The notes below the pieces were generated by a model. It worked only from the letters and a program-made list of their open reading frames with translations, made no database searches and had not been told where the DNA came from. 22,149 bases of DNA from Acidobacteriaceae bacterium (GTDB lineage: Bacteria; Acidobacteriota; Terriglobia; Terriglobales; Acidobacteriaceae), in the NCBI GenBank assembly GCA_003133425.1, contig PKXI01000389.1, positions 61,552 to 83,700 on the forward strand. The letters run 5' to 3'. Each line of letters begins with the position of its first letter. Within the stretch, counting starts at the first letter, position 1. Shown here one piece after another: positions 8,429-16,897 of this stretch. A program made the translations under genes and the position numbers.

Positions 8429-9388
8429 TTAGCGCACCATGCTTTGGAACAGCGGAGACTGCAGCAAAGCGGCGAACTGCCCATCCGTGGTCGAGAAGTG
8501 GATCGAAAGGCGCCCCGAGTCCGAAGCGATAGAGGTCGCGCTTAATGCTTGCTTTTCGGTGTCCGATCCGCTCATCTTGCGAAGCATCACCGCCGCCGTC
8601 AGCAGCGAGGAAACGGTGGCCGCTGTAAACGAGTCACCGGTTGAAATGGTCAAGTCGAACTTGACGCCGTGCTGGAAGTTCATCGAGTACCAGGAGGCCT
8701 GCAGACGCTGCTGCACCATCTCAAAATCGGTTACAGAGCCTGCTTCTCCCATCAGCTGGCGCATCATCGTCTGGGTGCCCTTGCCGTCAAGAATGCTCCA
8801 CAGAGGCTCGGAATCGACGCTCCGCATGGCGTCCATCATCGGTCCGTTGGTCAGCAGGCTCTGCATCGCTCCATCGCGCGCATCAAGGGCCTTTGTAACC
8901 GCATCCTTCTGGCCAAAAACCATGGTCGACGGATCGACAAAACAAAGCACCATTCCCGACTTGGTCATTGGATAGATGCTGTTGGTCCGCACCATCGCCG
9001 GCTTGATCTTCTGCTTGCGAAAGTTCGCCAAAACGTCGTCCAAAGAGAACTGACCCTGGGCAATCCCGACGGTCAAAAGCGAATCACTCCCCGCCGAAGG
9101 GCGGAAGAGCGCGAAGGCCAGTTGGTCCACATCGTGGTTTTCGTTCAGCCCTGACTTGCGCAACGCCTCGTCCAGCTGTTTCAGCTCAGGCGGCATGACG
9201 CGATCGCGCAAATCCATGGCCGACTGGGAATTCTGCATTGCACGGTAGTCGATCACCACCAACTGCTGCACCTCACGAGGGATTGCCCCGCGGGCATCTG
9301 TGGACAACTGTGCCGCCGGTGCCAGGGTGGCCGCCGCCATCAGCATGGGTGCAATCGATAACTTTAAAAGTGCTTTAAGCAATTTCAT
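8429..9388 (-). CDS. exported protein of unknown function
   Basis: Encodes about 319 residues. The start region has a clear signal peptide (MKLLKALLKLSIAPMLMAAA, then an APA-AQ cleavage-like site). The mature protein is mixed alpha/beta without membrane helices, cysteine pairs or catalytic motifs that I recognise; it begins with VQQLVVIDYRAM and includes an alternating strand pattern around residues 100-160 (LLTVGIAQGQFSLDDVL). Start choice is uncertain: GGAGG abuts the ATG at 9388 directly (no spacer), but lies six bases from an in-frame TTG at 9382, so initiation may be at TTG two codons later. A 25-residue upstream extension to 9463 lacks a signal-like start and is disfavoured. It is monocistronic with its own terminator. 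I do not recognise the family. Confidence 0.8.
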   Translation of the reverse strand: MKLLKALLKLSIAPMLMAAATLAPAAQLSTDARGAIPREVQQLVVIDYRAMQNSQSAMDLRDRVMPPELKQLDEALRKSGLNENHDVDQLAFALFRPSAGSDSLLTVGIAQGQFSLDDVLANFRKQKIKPAMVRTNSIYPMTKSGMVLCFVDPSTMVFGQKDAVTKALDARDGAMQSLLTNGPMMDAMRSVDSEPLWSILDGKGTQTMMRQLMGEAGSVTDFEMVQQRLQASWYSMNFQHGVKFDLTISTGDSFTAATVSSLLTAAVMLRKMSGSDTEKQALSATSIASDSGRLSIHFSTTDGQFAALLQSPLFQSMVR

Positions 9389-9545
9389 CCTCCGAACGTC
9401 AAATAAGGCTTCAATTGGCTCTTGAGATCCGTCTGCCGGCTTGGGGCTCTTGGACGCTAGCAAAACTTCAAAGAACTCAACAACCCTACATTCCCATTTT
9501 ACCCGGCATCGTCCTGCCGGCGTTTGACCGGGCCATTTGAGCCGG

Positions 9546-10466
9546 TCAGGCCTCTCCGGGCCAAGCTAATGGAGAACCCAAACGATGCTCCAGAATCTTG
9601 GTTTGCGGATCAAACCCAATTAATTGACGCATCCACTCGCTTTCCCGCTCACAAGCAGCTTCCGGGATGAGGCCAATGACCTCCCCTTCGGCAATCGCAG
9701 TCTTGTGCCGGAGGGCCAGCTCTGAAACTGCCCGGTGCACCTGCGAAATCGGCGTCGCTGCAAAGTCGGTGATGTTCATCGAAAGTTGCGCCCGCCCATG
9801 AGCTAGAACACCCATTGCTTTTACGCCCTTCAGGCCGCCGGATGCGGCACGAATCTCCCGGGCAACGGCGCGCACCATCGCCACATCCGTGGAGTTGAAG
9901 TAGATGTTGTAGGCGACAAGGAACTTACGTGCACCAACCGCGCACGCCCCGGCCGTTGGATGCAGCCCTGGTCCCCCGAGGTCTGGCCGGCGCGCGGATT
10001 CTTTGCGCACCGCCTCCTTCAGTCCCTCGAATTGCCCGTTGCGTACGTCTTCCAGATTTGCCCGGTCGGGCCGCGCCGCCGCCGCCTCATAAAAGAAAAT
10101 CGGTACGCCGAAGCGCCGCCAAATCTCCAGGCCAGCCTGCCGGGCCAGAAGCGCGCAATGCTCCAACTTGATGCCCGAAATGGGGACAAAGGGAATCACG
10201 TCTGCCGCACCGATCCGGGGATGAACACCCTGCTGTCGGGTGAGGTCGATCAGATCTACCGCTTTGCCGACCCCGCGAACCGCGGCCTCGACAATTGCCG
10301 CAGGTTCTCCGGCAAGGGTCACAACGGATCGATTGTGATCGGTATCCATCGACCAGTCCAGCAGGTGCACCCCCTCCACTCGCATCGAAGCCACAATCGC
10401 CTCGACCCGCCGAGCATCAGTGCCCTCTGAAAAGTTGGGGACGCACTCTACTACCGGTCCGTTCAT
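9546..10466 (-). CDS. ftcD: glutamate formimidoyltransferase
   Basis: Transfers the formimino group from N-formimino-L-glutamate to tetrahydrofolate in histidine degradation, linking it to one-carbon metabolism. The 306-residue length matches the stand-alone formiminotransferase (N- and C-subdomains) without the cyclodeaminase domain of the mammalian enzyme. Visible family motifs: VECVPNFSEG at the N-terminus, DTDHNRSVVTLAG, and GVHPRIGAADVIPFVP, in which His82 corresponds in number to the catalytic His82 of the porcine enzyme. The ATG at 10466 has GGAG five bases upstream; an in-frame TTG at 10469 is less likely. No other hut gene is adjacent, and the upstream neighbour is an outer-membrane protein gene 46 bases away on the same strand. 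A monofunctional folate enzyme for another formimino donor is a less likely reading. Confidence 0.93.
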   Translation of the reverse strand: MNGPVVECVPNFSEGTDARRVEAIVASMRVEGVHLLDWSMDTDHNRSVVTLAGEPAAIVEAAVRGVGKAVDLIDLTRQQGVHPRIGAADVIPFVPISGIKLEHCALLARQAGLEIWRRFGVPIFFYEAAAARPDRANLEDVRNGQFEGLKEAVRKESARRPDLGGPGLHPTAGACAVGARKFLVAYNIYFNSTDVAMVRAVAREIRAASGGLKGVKAMGVLAHGRAQLSMNITDFAATPISQVHRAVSELALRHKTAIAEGEVIGLIPEAACERESEWMRQLIGFDPQTKILEHRLGSPLAWPGEA

Positions 10467-10512
10467 CAATGCTCCACCCCTGCGTCAAAAATTCCGCTGC
10501 CGGCGCTGGGGG

Positions 10513-11238
10513 TTATTTCCAGTAGGTATAACCCACTTGTATCTGGACACTTGCGTTTACTCCCGGATTACGGTCGCCAAGCGAGGCGGAGGAGATGTGG
10601 ACCGCATTCACACCCAGATCGATCGACCGTTCTGGCCGAACAAAGTAGTGAATGCCAATTCCCCCTTGCGGTGAAAAGTTCCACACCGATGTCCCGCCCG
10701 GAGTTCCCTGCGGAACGAGTTGCGCCGGTGGAAATTTGTGCGTTGTGTAAATCACCCCTCCGGCGCCTTGAACCCATGGCTTCACACGCTTCGAACTGGT
10801 AATGAAATTCCAGCGCAGAATTGCGGGTGTAAGACTCACGCCGCGAAAAGTGCCGCCACCCACGGGCGCTACATAAGGCGGTATTCCCGGAAAGGAAAAG
10901 GTCTCGTTGTGTGGGGCCGGGGTGTACGCCTGCCAAAGCGGCATGATGTTTCCGCCAAGTTCGAACCGGCCACTGAAGATTCCTGCATGCACAGCCGGGA
11001 AAATCGACTTGCCCAACTGGAAGCCGGCCCAAAGGAACTTGTAACTCGACCGGTCGCCGACTCCGAATCCATAGTTCACAAACGGACCATATTCCCAGCG
11101 ATGCGCCATTTGATCCTGGGCTACGGGACGAGGCGTCGCGTCATTCACTGTTGCGGAGTTGCTGGCCGGAGTTTCGGCCCCAGTCATCATCGTTCCACCC
11201 ACCAAAACAGATAGCAGAATCCTTCCAACTCGGGTCAA
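10513..11238 (-). CDS. PagL-like acyloxyacyl hydrolase, outer-membrane beta-barrel
   Basis: Encodes 241 residues: a signal peptide (MTRVGRILLSVLVGGTMMTG), then an amphipathic beta-strand protein ending in aromatic YTYWK, as usual for outer-membrane barrels. Near the end, AVHISSASLGDRNPG matches the lipid A 3-O-deacylase (PagL)/acyloxyacyl hydrolase signature; His214 and Ser216 correspond to the catalytic His126/Ser128 of Pseudomonas PagL. The third catalytic residue, a Glu twelve positions after the Ser, reads Asn228 here, so lipid A deacylation is likely by family but not assured. The start is TTG at 11238, chosen because it gives the complete signal peptide and has GGGAA five bases upstream; the later ATG pair at codons 17-18 would destroy the signal. 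It stands 46 bases upstream of ftcD on the same strand. Confidence 0.8.
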   Translation of the reverse strand: MTRVGRILLSVLVGGTMMTGAETPASNSATVNDATPRPVAQDQMAHRWEYGPFVNYGFGVGDRSSYKFLWAGFQLGKSIFPAVHAGIFSGRFELGGNIMPLWQAYTPAPHNETFSFPGIPPYVAPVGGGTFRGVSLTPAILRWNFITSSKRVKPWVQGAGGVIYTTHKFPPAQLVPQGTPGGTSVWNFSPQGGIGIHYFVRPERSIDLGVNAVHISSASLGDRNPGVNASVQIQVGYTYWK

Positions 11239-11279
11239 AATTCTTCCCTTCCCTCAGTCAAAAAAATTTCAAAACTCCC

Positions 11280-11307
11280 AAAAAAAGACCGCCACAACCG
11301 GGCGGCC
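11280..11307 (-). terminator. intrinsic terminator of yebC
   Basis: On the minus strand GGCCGCC (11307-11301) pairs with GGCGGTC (11293-11287), seven base pairs with one G-T, around a seven-base loop, followed by seven T (11286-11280). It begins 26 bases after the yebC stop codon. Confidence 0.88.
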
Positions 11308-11332
11308 TCTTCAATGCCTGCCATACACTCGC

Positions 11333-12079
11333 TCAGCCGGCAGCATGTTCCATTTGAGCAGCGTCCATATCGAAGTTCGAGTAGACGTTCTGCGTGTCGT
11401 CACAGTCTTCAAGGGCTTCGAGCAAGCGAATCATCTGGTTCGCCGCGTTGCCTTCGAGCTTGGTATAGGTCGAGGCCACCATGGTCACTTCACTCATCAC
11501 GGTGGGAATTCCCGCGGCCTTGATCGCCGTGGTAACAGCTTCATACGACGCCGGATCGGTAAGGATTTCCCAGGTGTCGCCCTCGTCGTTCAGATCCTCG
11601 CCACCGTGCTCCAGGACGATGTCCATCAATTGGTCTTCGGTGGCCGCCGACTTCTCCACTGCAATAATGCCCTTCTTGGAGAACATGAATCGCACCGAAC
11701 CGGACTCGCCGAGGTTCCCGCCATTCTTTGAGAATGCGTGGCGAATCTCGCTGACAGCGCGGTTTCGATTGTCGGTTGTTACATCAACGATGATCGCGAC
11801 GCCGCCCGGACCGTAGCCCTCGAACGAAATCTCCTCGTAGTTGACCCCTTCCAGTTCCCCGGTGCCGCGCTGGATTGCACGCTTGATGTTCTCCTGCGGC
11901 ATGTTTTCCGCTTTGGCTGCCAGAATCGCAGTTCGCAGCCGGGGGTTGCCGTCAGGATCTCCGCCGCCTTTAGCAGCGATCGAAATTTCCTTGATGATGC
12001 GGGTGAATATCTTGCCGCGCTTGGCGTCCAGCGCGCCCTTCTTGTGCTTGATTGTGGCCCACTTGGAATGGCCGGACAT
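11333..12079 (-). CDS. yebC: YebC/PmpR family protein (TACO1-like)
   Basis: Encodes 248 residues, normal for the widespread YebC family. The N-terminus [20 protein letters not shown] is diagnostic, followed by [25 protein letters not shown] and [16 protein letters not shown], then the conserved [23 protein letters not shown]-type region (here [13 protein letters not shown]) and [10 protein letters not shown]. The family has been described both as DNA-binding transcription regulators and, more recently, as ribosome-associated factors that help translation through difficult proline stretches; the sequence here does not decide. The ATG at 12079 has GAGG with a five-base spacer; the open frame continues upstream to 12178 but without homology. 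It is a single-gene unit with promoter-like sequence upstream and a strong terminator after it. Confidence 0.95.
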   Translation of the reverse strand: [248 protein letters not shown]

Positions 12080-12131
12080 GGGAACCTCAACAGTAGTGAA
12101 AATGGCGGTGCGGACACACACCTGACAAGTG

Positions 12132-12140
12132 AGTATACCA
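12132..12140 (-). promoter_or_regulatory. extended -10 promoter candidate for yebC
   Basis: On the minus strand TGGTATACT reads as an extended -10 element (TGn plus TATACT, one mismatch to TATAAT) about 53 bases before the yebC start codon. No good -35 hexamer sits 16-18 bases upstream, as is tolerated for extended -10 promoters. Inferred from sequence only. Confidence 0.35.
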
Positions 12141-12250
12141 TCGGCAGCGACGGGCAGGATACGCCCCAATACGTCCAAGAGTTTAGGCTGTTTCCCTCAT
12201 GGTAGTGGCCCATCCCGCGGCAATCAGGCGTAAGTATCCGCAACCTCCAC

Positions 12251-12796
12251 TTACGGGAATATTTCGGCGTCGCGCAGCGAGGCGCCTTTCTGGTCCTTGT
12301 CGGAGACGATCGCATCCGCGGGCGAAACCGGCCACGGAATGGCCAGATCCGGATCGTTCCACGCAATTGTCCGTTCGGCGGCCGGGGAGTAATAGTCCGT
12401 CACCTTGTAGGCAAAGCCGGCAATCTCACTCAGAACCATAAACCCGTGACCGAATCCTTTGGGAATCCATAACATCTCGCCGTTTTCACCACTCAGTTCC
12501 ACGGCCACATGCCGTGCGAATGTGGGTGAGCTGCGGCGCAGATCCACGGCCACGTCCAGCACCGCCCCGTGGGTCACCCGCACCAGCTTCCCTTGCGGCT
12601 GCTCAACCTGGTAGTGGAGGCCGCGCAGGACGTTCATCTTCGACAGTGAAAAGTTGTCCTGCGCCCACCCCTCGGGCAGGCCCGCCTCGGCCATCCTCCG
12701 CTGGTTAAAGGTCTCGAAGAAAAGGCCACGATCGTCCCGGTAGATTGTCGGCGTCAGCACCAGGACTCCAGGCAGGGATGTCTCTCGAATCTTCAT
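12251..12796 (-). CDS. rfbC: dTDP-4-dehydrorhamnose 3,5-epimerase
   Basis: RfbC/RmlC epimerises dTDP-4-keto-6-deoxyglucose at C3 and C5, the third step to dTDP-L-rhamnose used in O-antigen or other surface glycans. The 181 residues form the single cupin-like barrel of the family, at normal length. Visible: [25 protein letters not shown] with the catalytic base His61, the acid Tyr130 in [11 protein letters not shown], and Asp168 of SDKD. The ATG overlaps the rfbA stop as ATGA, so translation is coupled. Just past the stop is a short inverted repeat (CGTAAGT/ACTTACG, 12229-12255) without a T-run, a doubtful terminator. The fourth enzyme gene rfbD is not in the cluster. Confidence 0.95.
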   Translation of the reverse strand: MKIRETSLPGVLVLTPTIYRDDRGLFFETFNQRRMAEAGLPEGWAQDNFSLSKMNVLRGLHYQVEQPQGKLVRVTHGAVLDVAVDLRRSSPTFARHVAVELSGENGEMLWIPKGFGHGFMVLSEIAGFAYKVTDYYSPAAERTIAWNDPDLAIPWPVSPADAIVSDKDQKGASLRDAEIFP

Positions 12797-13689
12797 AGCT
12801 TTTCAGTCCTGGACGCAAAATACGGCTCACTTAGCAATGCCAACAAGTATTTCCCGTAACCGCTCTTGCTGATCGGCTGGGCAAGCGCTTCCAACTGCTC
12901 CGCCGTGATGAAACCCTGACGATAGGCAATCTCTTCTGGACAGGCAATGTTCAGGCCTTGCCGCCGCTCGATGGTATGGACGAAGAGCGCAGCCTCCAGC
13001 AGCGAATCGTGAGTGCCCGTGTCCAGCCAGGCCATCCCACGGCTCATCATCTCAACATTCAGACTTCCCGCTTCAAGATAACGCCGGTTCAGGTCCGTAA
13101 TCTCCAGTTCTCCGCGAGCCGATGGCTGCAGCGACGAAGCAATCCTCACAACTTCGTTATCGTAGAAGTACAACCCTGTGACGGCGTATCGCGACTTCGG
13201 ATTCTTCGGCTTTTCTTCCAGGCTGATCGCGCGCCCCGAACCATCGAATTCCACTACGCCGTAGCGTTGCGGATCCTCTACAGGATAAGCAAAAACCGTC
13301 GCACCTTGTTTGAGATTTGCCGCCGACTGAAGCTGATTGGAGAAACCCTGCCCGTAGAAGATGTTGTCTCCCAGAATCAGCGCGCTCGGCGAGTCTCCGA
13401 TAAAATCCCGGCCGATGAGAAACGCCTGGGCCAAACCGTCTGGACTCGGCTGTACTGCATACTGGATCTCGATTCCCCACTTGCTTCCGTTGCCGAGCAA
13501 ATCGGCAAACCGCCCTGTATCCTCGGGAGTGGAAATCAGCAAAATCTCCCGCAAGCCGGCAAGCATAAGCGTGCTCAGCGGGTAATAGATCATCGGCTTG
13601 TTGTAGACAGGAAGAAGCTGTTTCGATACCACGTGGGTGACTGGATAGAGCCGCGTGCCCGATCCACCTGCGAGAACGATTCCCTTCAT
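12793..13689 (-). CDS. rfbA: glucose-1-phosphate thymidylyltransferase
   Basis: RfbA/RmlA makes dTDP-glucose from glucose-1-phosphate and dTTP, the first step of dTDP-L-rhamnose synthesis. The 298-residue protein starts with the nucleotide-binding signature [19 protein letters not shown], followed by [47 protein letters not shown] and [16 protein letters not shown], all typical of the short-type enzyme. The ATG at 13689 overlaps the rfbB stop (ATGA), which fixes the start; a 12-residue upstream extension is a shadow of the end of rfbB. Both ends of the gene overlap neighbours by four bases, making rfbB-rfbA-rfbC one translationally coupled unit. No anomaly seen. Confidence 0.96.
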   Translation of the reverse strand: MKGIVLAGGSGTRLYPVTHVVSKQLLPVYNKPMIYYPLSTLMLAGLREILLISTPEDTGRFADLLGNGSKWGIEIQYAVQPSPDGLAQAFLIGRDFIGDSPSALILGDNIFYGQGFSNQLQSAANLKQGATVFAYPVEDPQRYGVVEFDGSGRAISLEEKPKNPKSRYAVTGLYFYDNEVVRIASSLQPSARGELEITDLNRRYLEAGSLNVEMMSRGMAWLDTGTHDSLLEAALFVHTIERRQGLNIACPEEIAYRQGFITAEQLEALAQPISKSGYGKYLLALLSEPYFASRTEKL

Positions 13690-14777
13690 AATTCGGTACG
13701 CTCCGAGTAATTCTTGGCGATCCACTCGCGATAGGCTCCGGTCCGCACGCTATTTACCCACGAAGTATTGTCCAGATACCAGCGAACGGTCTTGCGCAAT
13801 CCGCTCTCGAATTGCTCCGCGGGCTTCCACCCCAGCTCACGGGAAATCTTCGCGGCGTCGATGGCATAGCGGCGGTCGTGTCCTGGCCGGTCTTCGACAA
13901 AAGTGATCAGTTTCCTTCGCGAGGAATCAGTGGCTCCAGGGCGCATCTCGTCAACAAGGTCGCAAATCGTCGTCACAACATCGATATTCGTTCGCTCGCT
14001 GTTGCCGCCAATGTTGTACGTCTCCCCGATCCGTCCATTCTGTAAAACCGCTCGGATCGCAGAGCAATGATCTTCGACAAACAGCCAGTCGCGAACGTTT
14101 TTTCCATCGCCGTAGACGGGCAGTTGTTTGCCCTCCAAAGCGTTGAGGGTCACAAGGGGAATCAGCTTCTCAGGAAACTGAAACGGCCCATAATTATTCG
14201 AGCAGTTCGTGGTTAGAACCGGGAGCCCAAAGGTGTGGCAGTACGCCCTTACCAGGTGGTCCGACGCCGCCTTCGACGCCGCATAGGGGCTGTTGGGTGC
14301 GTACGCTGTGGTCTCGGAAAAAGCCGGATCGTTCTTCCCCAGCGAGCCATAGACCTCGTCAGTTGAAACGTGCAGAAAGCGGAATTCGGCTCGGCCTGTT
14401 TCATCCAATTCCGACCAATATTTCTTTGCCTGCTCCAGCAGAACGAACGTGCCTTGGACGTTAGTCCGGATAAACGCCTCAGGGGAAACAATCGAGCGGT
14501 CAACGTGGCTCTCAGCCGCAAAGTGAATAATCGCCCGCGGCCGATGCTTCTCGAAGACCGAACTCACCAGGTCCGCATCGCAAATGTCTCCGCGCACAAA
14601 CAGATAGCGCTGATCCGCGGCTAACGAGGCCAAATTGGCAGGGTTGCCCGCGTAGGTCAGCAGGTCCAGATTGACGACGGGTGAGCCATCGGCCTGAAGC
14701 CAGTTCAAAATGAAGTTGGAGCCAATAAAACCGGCCCCACCTGTGACGACAATCGTTTCCTGGGTGCTTTTTTTCAC
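13686..14777 (-). CDS. rfbB: dTDP-glucose 4,6-dehydratase
   Basis: RfbB/RmlB converts dTDP-glucose to dTDP-4-keto-6-deoxyglucose with bound NAD+, the second step to dTDP-L-rhamnose. It is an extended short-chain dehydrogenase: Rossmann motif [13 protein letters not shown] (Gly residues about 13-19), [12 protein letters not shown], catalytic STDEVYG (138-144), Tyr165 and Lys169 of YAASK, and [16 protein letters not shown] chose the GTG at 14777, giving 363 residues and placing the catalytic residues close to those of E. coli RmlB (Asp134/Glu135, Tyr167, Lys171). The frame stays open to a TTG at 14858, but that extension has no family resemblance. A TATACT lies 8-13 bases before the GTG, so a nearly leaderless transcript is possible. 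First gene of the rfbBAC unit, divergent from gltB. Confidence 0.93.
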   Translation of the reverse strand: MKKSTQETIVVTGGAGFIGSNFILNWLQADGSPVVNLDLLTYAGNPANLASLAADQRYLFVRGDICDADLVSSVFEKHRPRAIIHFAAESHVDRSIVSPEAFIRTNVQGTFVLLEQAKKYWSELDETGRAEFRFLHVSTDEVYGSLGKNDPAFSETTAYAPNSPYAASKAASDHLVRAYCHTFGLPVLTTNCSNNYGPFQFPEKLIPLVTLNALEGKQLPVYGDGKNVRDWLFVEDHCSAIRAVLQNGRIGETYNIGGNSERTNIDVVTTICDLVDEMRPGATDSSRRKLITFVEDRPGHDRRYAIDAAKISRELGWKPAEQFESGLRKTVRWYLDNTSWVNSVRTGAYREWIAKNYSERTEL

Positions 14778-15054
14778 GATCTTCAGTATATGGTACAAAA
14801 CAAGCGAGATTCGAGCCTGTGGACCCTTGACCTGCCCTTTTCGTACCTCTTCAGACAAGGAAGTTCAGCAGTCAGGTAATTTTTTCGTTATATTAAAGAA
14901 AGTCAGTGTAGTCCCGGACGCGGCGGCACCTGCTCAGGCAAAACTTCTTGATCAAGGTCTTAGGCGATTTCCCCCAACTGGAATCGCGCCGTGGTTGTGT
15001 CTTTCAGAACAAGCAAGCCAATCTTTAAACAAAACGGTCATCGAAAAGGCTGCC
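14778..15054. other. divergent promoter region between rfbB and gltB
   Basis: This 277-base spacer lies between two divergent operons and should hold both promoters. Visible candidates: TATACT on the minus strand at 14790-14785 for rfbB, and TATATT at 14889-14894 on the plus strand within an AT-rich stretch (TTTTTTCGTTATATTAAAG) for gltB; neither has a convincing -35. AAAAGG at 15044-15049 is the gltB ribosome site. The gltB frame is open through the spacer but without homology, so it is treated as non-coding. Confidence 0.5.
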
Positions 15055-16893
15055 ATGGATACTTCAAGTCATCTCAGCATTCCTCAACCGCAAGGACTCT
15101 ATCATCCACGGAATGAGCACGATGCGTGCGGCATGGGACTGGTCGCGAGTATTCGCGGCGAAAAAAGCCACGAGATTATTCGCAAGGGCCTTGAGGTACT
15201 GATCAACCTCACTCATCGCGGCGCCGCCGGTTGCGACCCGGAGACTGGCGACGGCGCGGGCATCCTGATTCAGATCCCGCACGCCTTTTTTGTCCGCGAA
15301 TGCGCTGAGCTCGGCATGCAACTGCCTGAACTGGGCACCTACGGCGTCGCCATGTGCTTCCTTCCCGTGGAAAGGCACAGCCGTTTGCAGTGTGAGGGCG
15401 TCTTTGAGCGCATCGCTCAGGAAGAGGGTCTCACTGTCCTCGGCTGGCGCGACACCCCAGTCAACGGCGATGCGGTGGGCCGCGAGGCCCGGGCCTCACA
15501 GCCTTACATCGAGCAGCTTTTCGTCAGCCGGCCCTCAGGCCTCGATGAGGACGCCTTTGAGCGCCTCCTCTACCGGATTCGCCGCCGTACGGAAAATGAG
15601 ATTGCTGCCTCCGAAATCGAGGACAAGGAGACTTTCTACGTCCCTTCCTTCTCGTGTCGCACCATCATCTACAAGGGCCTGATGCTTGCCCCGCAGATTG
15701 AGAAATTCTACTTCGAGCTGGCCAATCCTCTCGTCACCAGCGCCCTCTGTCTAGTCCACCAACGCTTCTCCACCAACACGTTCCCGAGCTGGAAGCTTGC
15801 ACACCCTTACCGCTATGTGGCCCATAACGGCGAGATCAACACCATTCGCGGCAACGTCAGTTGGATGAATGCCCGCCAGTCGGTGCTGCGCAGCCCACTG
15901 CACGGCGAACATATAGACAAGCTCTATCCGGTCATCATGCCCGAGGGGAGCGACTCGGCTTCGCTGGACAACGCAGTCGAATTTCTCTATCAGTCCGGCC
16001 GTTCCCTGCCCCACGTCATGGCCATGCTCATCCCCGAAGCCTGGGCCGGTAATCCCGACATGGACGAGGAGAAGCGCGCGTTCTACGAGTACCACGCTTC
16101 TCTGATGGAGCCCTGGGATGGTCCCGCGGCAATCGCTTTCACCGACGGCCGCGTCATTGGAGCCACTCTCGATCGCAATGGCCTTCGTCCCGGCCGCTAC
16201 ATCGTTACCAAGGACGACCTGGTCGTGCTCGCCTCCGAGGCGGGCGTGCTTGAAGTTCCCGCCGAGGACATACGCAAGAAGGGCCGCCTCCGGCCCGGTC
16301 GCATGTTTCTGGTCGACACTGTGCAGCAGCGGATTGTCTCCGATGCCGAAATCAAGAAGGAGTTGGCTGGCCGCCAGCCCTATGCAGAATGGCTGCAGCA
16401 GCAGCAGATCACGATGGATATGCTGCCTGAGCCTCCGCGCGTCATCGCCTCGAATTCCGAGACCTTGCTTCGCCGGCAGCGCGCCTCAGGCTACAGCGAA
16501 GAGGATTTGCGGATTCTGCTGGCGCCGATGGGCGCCAAGGGCGAAGAGCCAATCGGTTCGATGGGCACTGACGTCCCACTGGCCTGCCTCTCGGACCGCC
16601 CGCAGTCGTTGTTCAACTACTTCAAGCAGCTTTTCGCGCAGGTAACAAACCCGCCGATCGACCCCATCCGCGAGGAGATGGTGATGTCGCTGATCAGCTA
16701 CATCGGCACTGAGCGCAACATCCTCGATGAGGCGCCAGAGAACTGCCACACGCTCAAGCTGCCTCATCCGATTCTGACCAACCGCGACCTGGAGAAAGCT
16801 CCGTCGCGTCTCTTCAGGCGATCTGCTCGCGACCACGCTGCCAGCTCTGTTCCGCGCCGCAGATGGCGAGGCGGGTCTTCGCCGCAGCCTTGA
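15055..16893 (+). CDS. gltB: glutamate synthase large subunit, N-terminal part (frameshifted gltB)
   Basis: First part of the large subunit of NADPH glutamate synthase, which makes two glutamates from glutamine and 2-oxoglutarate. This segment carries the class II glutamine amidotransferase domain: after a 24-residue propeptide, Cys25 of [10 protein letters not shown] is the expected N-terminal nucleophile released by processing; [16 protein letters not shown] and [29 protein letters not shown] follow, then the start of the central domain with [15 protein letters not shown]. The ATG at 15055 has AAAAGG five bases upstream. True homology ends at Lys581 (AAA 16795-16797); the last 32 codons to the stop at 16893 are out of frame. 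Removing one A from that AAA run joins it to the following segment, giving a normal 1529-residue GltB. Confidence 0.9.
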   Translation: MDTSSHLSIPQPQGLYHPRNEHDACGMGLVASIRGEKSHEIIRKGLEVLINLTHRGAAGCDPETGDGAGILIQIPHAFFVRECAELGMQLPELGTYGVAMCFLPVERHSRLQCEGVFERIAQEEGLTVLGWRDTPVNGDAVGREARASQPYIEQLFVSRPSGLDEDAFERLLYRIRRRTENEIAASEIEDKETFYVPSFSCRTIIYKGLMLAPQIEKFYFELANPLVTSALCLVHQRFSTNTFPSWKLAHPYRYVAHNGEINTIRGNVSWMNARQSVLRSPLHGEHIDKLYPVIMPEGSDSASLDNAVEFLYQSGRSLPHVMAMLIPEAWAGNPDMDEEKRAFYEYHASLMEPWDGPAAIAFTDGRVIGATLDRNGLRPGRYIVTKDDLVVLASEAGVLEVPAEDIRKKGRLRPGRMFLVDTVQQRIVSDAEIKKELAGRQPYAEWLQQQQITMDMLPEPPRVIASNSETLLRRQRASGYSEEDLRILLAPMGAKGEEPIGSMGTDVPLACLSDRPQSLFNYFKQLFAQVTNPPIDPIREEMVMSLISYIGTERNILDEAPENCHTLKLPHPILTNRDLEKAPSRLFRRSARDHAASSVPRRRWRGGSSPQP

Positions 16894-16897
16894 AGAT

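Noticed and set aside
9525..9548. Inverted repeat TGACCGG/CCGGTCA at the ftcD stop as a terminator
   Set aside because: It overlaps the stop codon and no T-run follows on the minus strand, so intrinsic termination is not supported.
11159..11731. 190-codon plus-strand frame across the yebC end
   Set aside because: It runs antisense through the yebC terminator and coding region, with no homology.
12229..12255. Inverted repeat CGTAAGT/ACTTACG at the rfbC end as a terminator
   Set aside because: The stem is short with a 13-base loop and no T-run; it overlaps the stop codon.
14710..15054. In-frame upstream extension of gltB by 115 codons
   Set aside because: It overlaps the rfbB coding start on the other strand, has no GltB resemblance, and the ATG at 15055 has a ribosome site and a normal propeptide length before Cys25.
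16790..16802. Programmed ribosomal frameshifting in gltB
   Set aside because: There is no classic slippery heptamer, rare-codon or stop codon at the shift point and no evident stimulatory structure; a simple indel explains it better.
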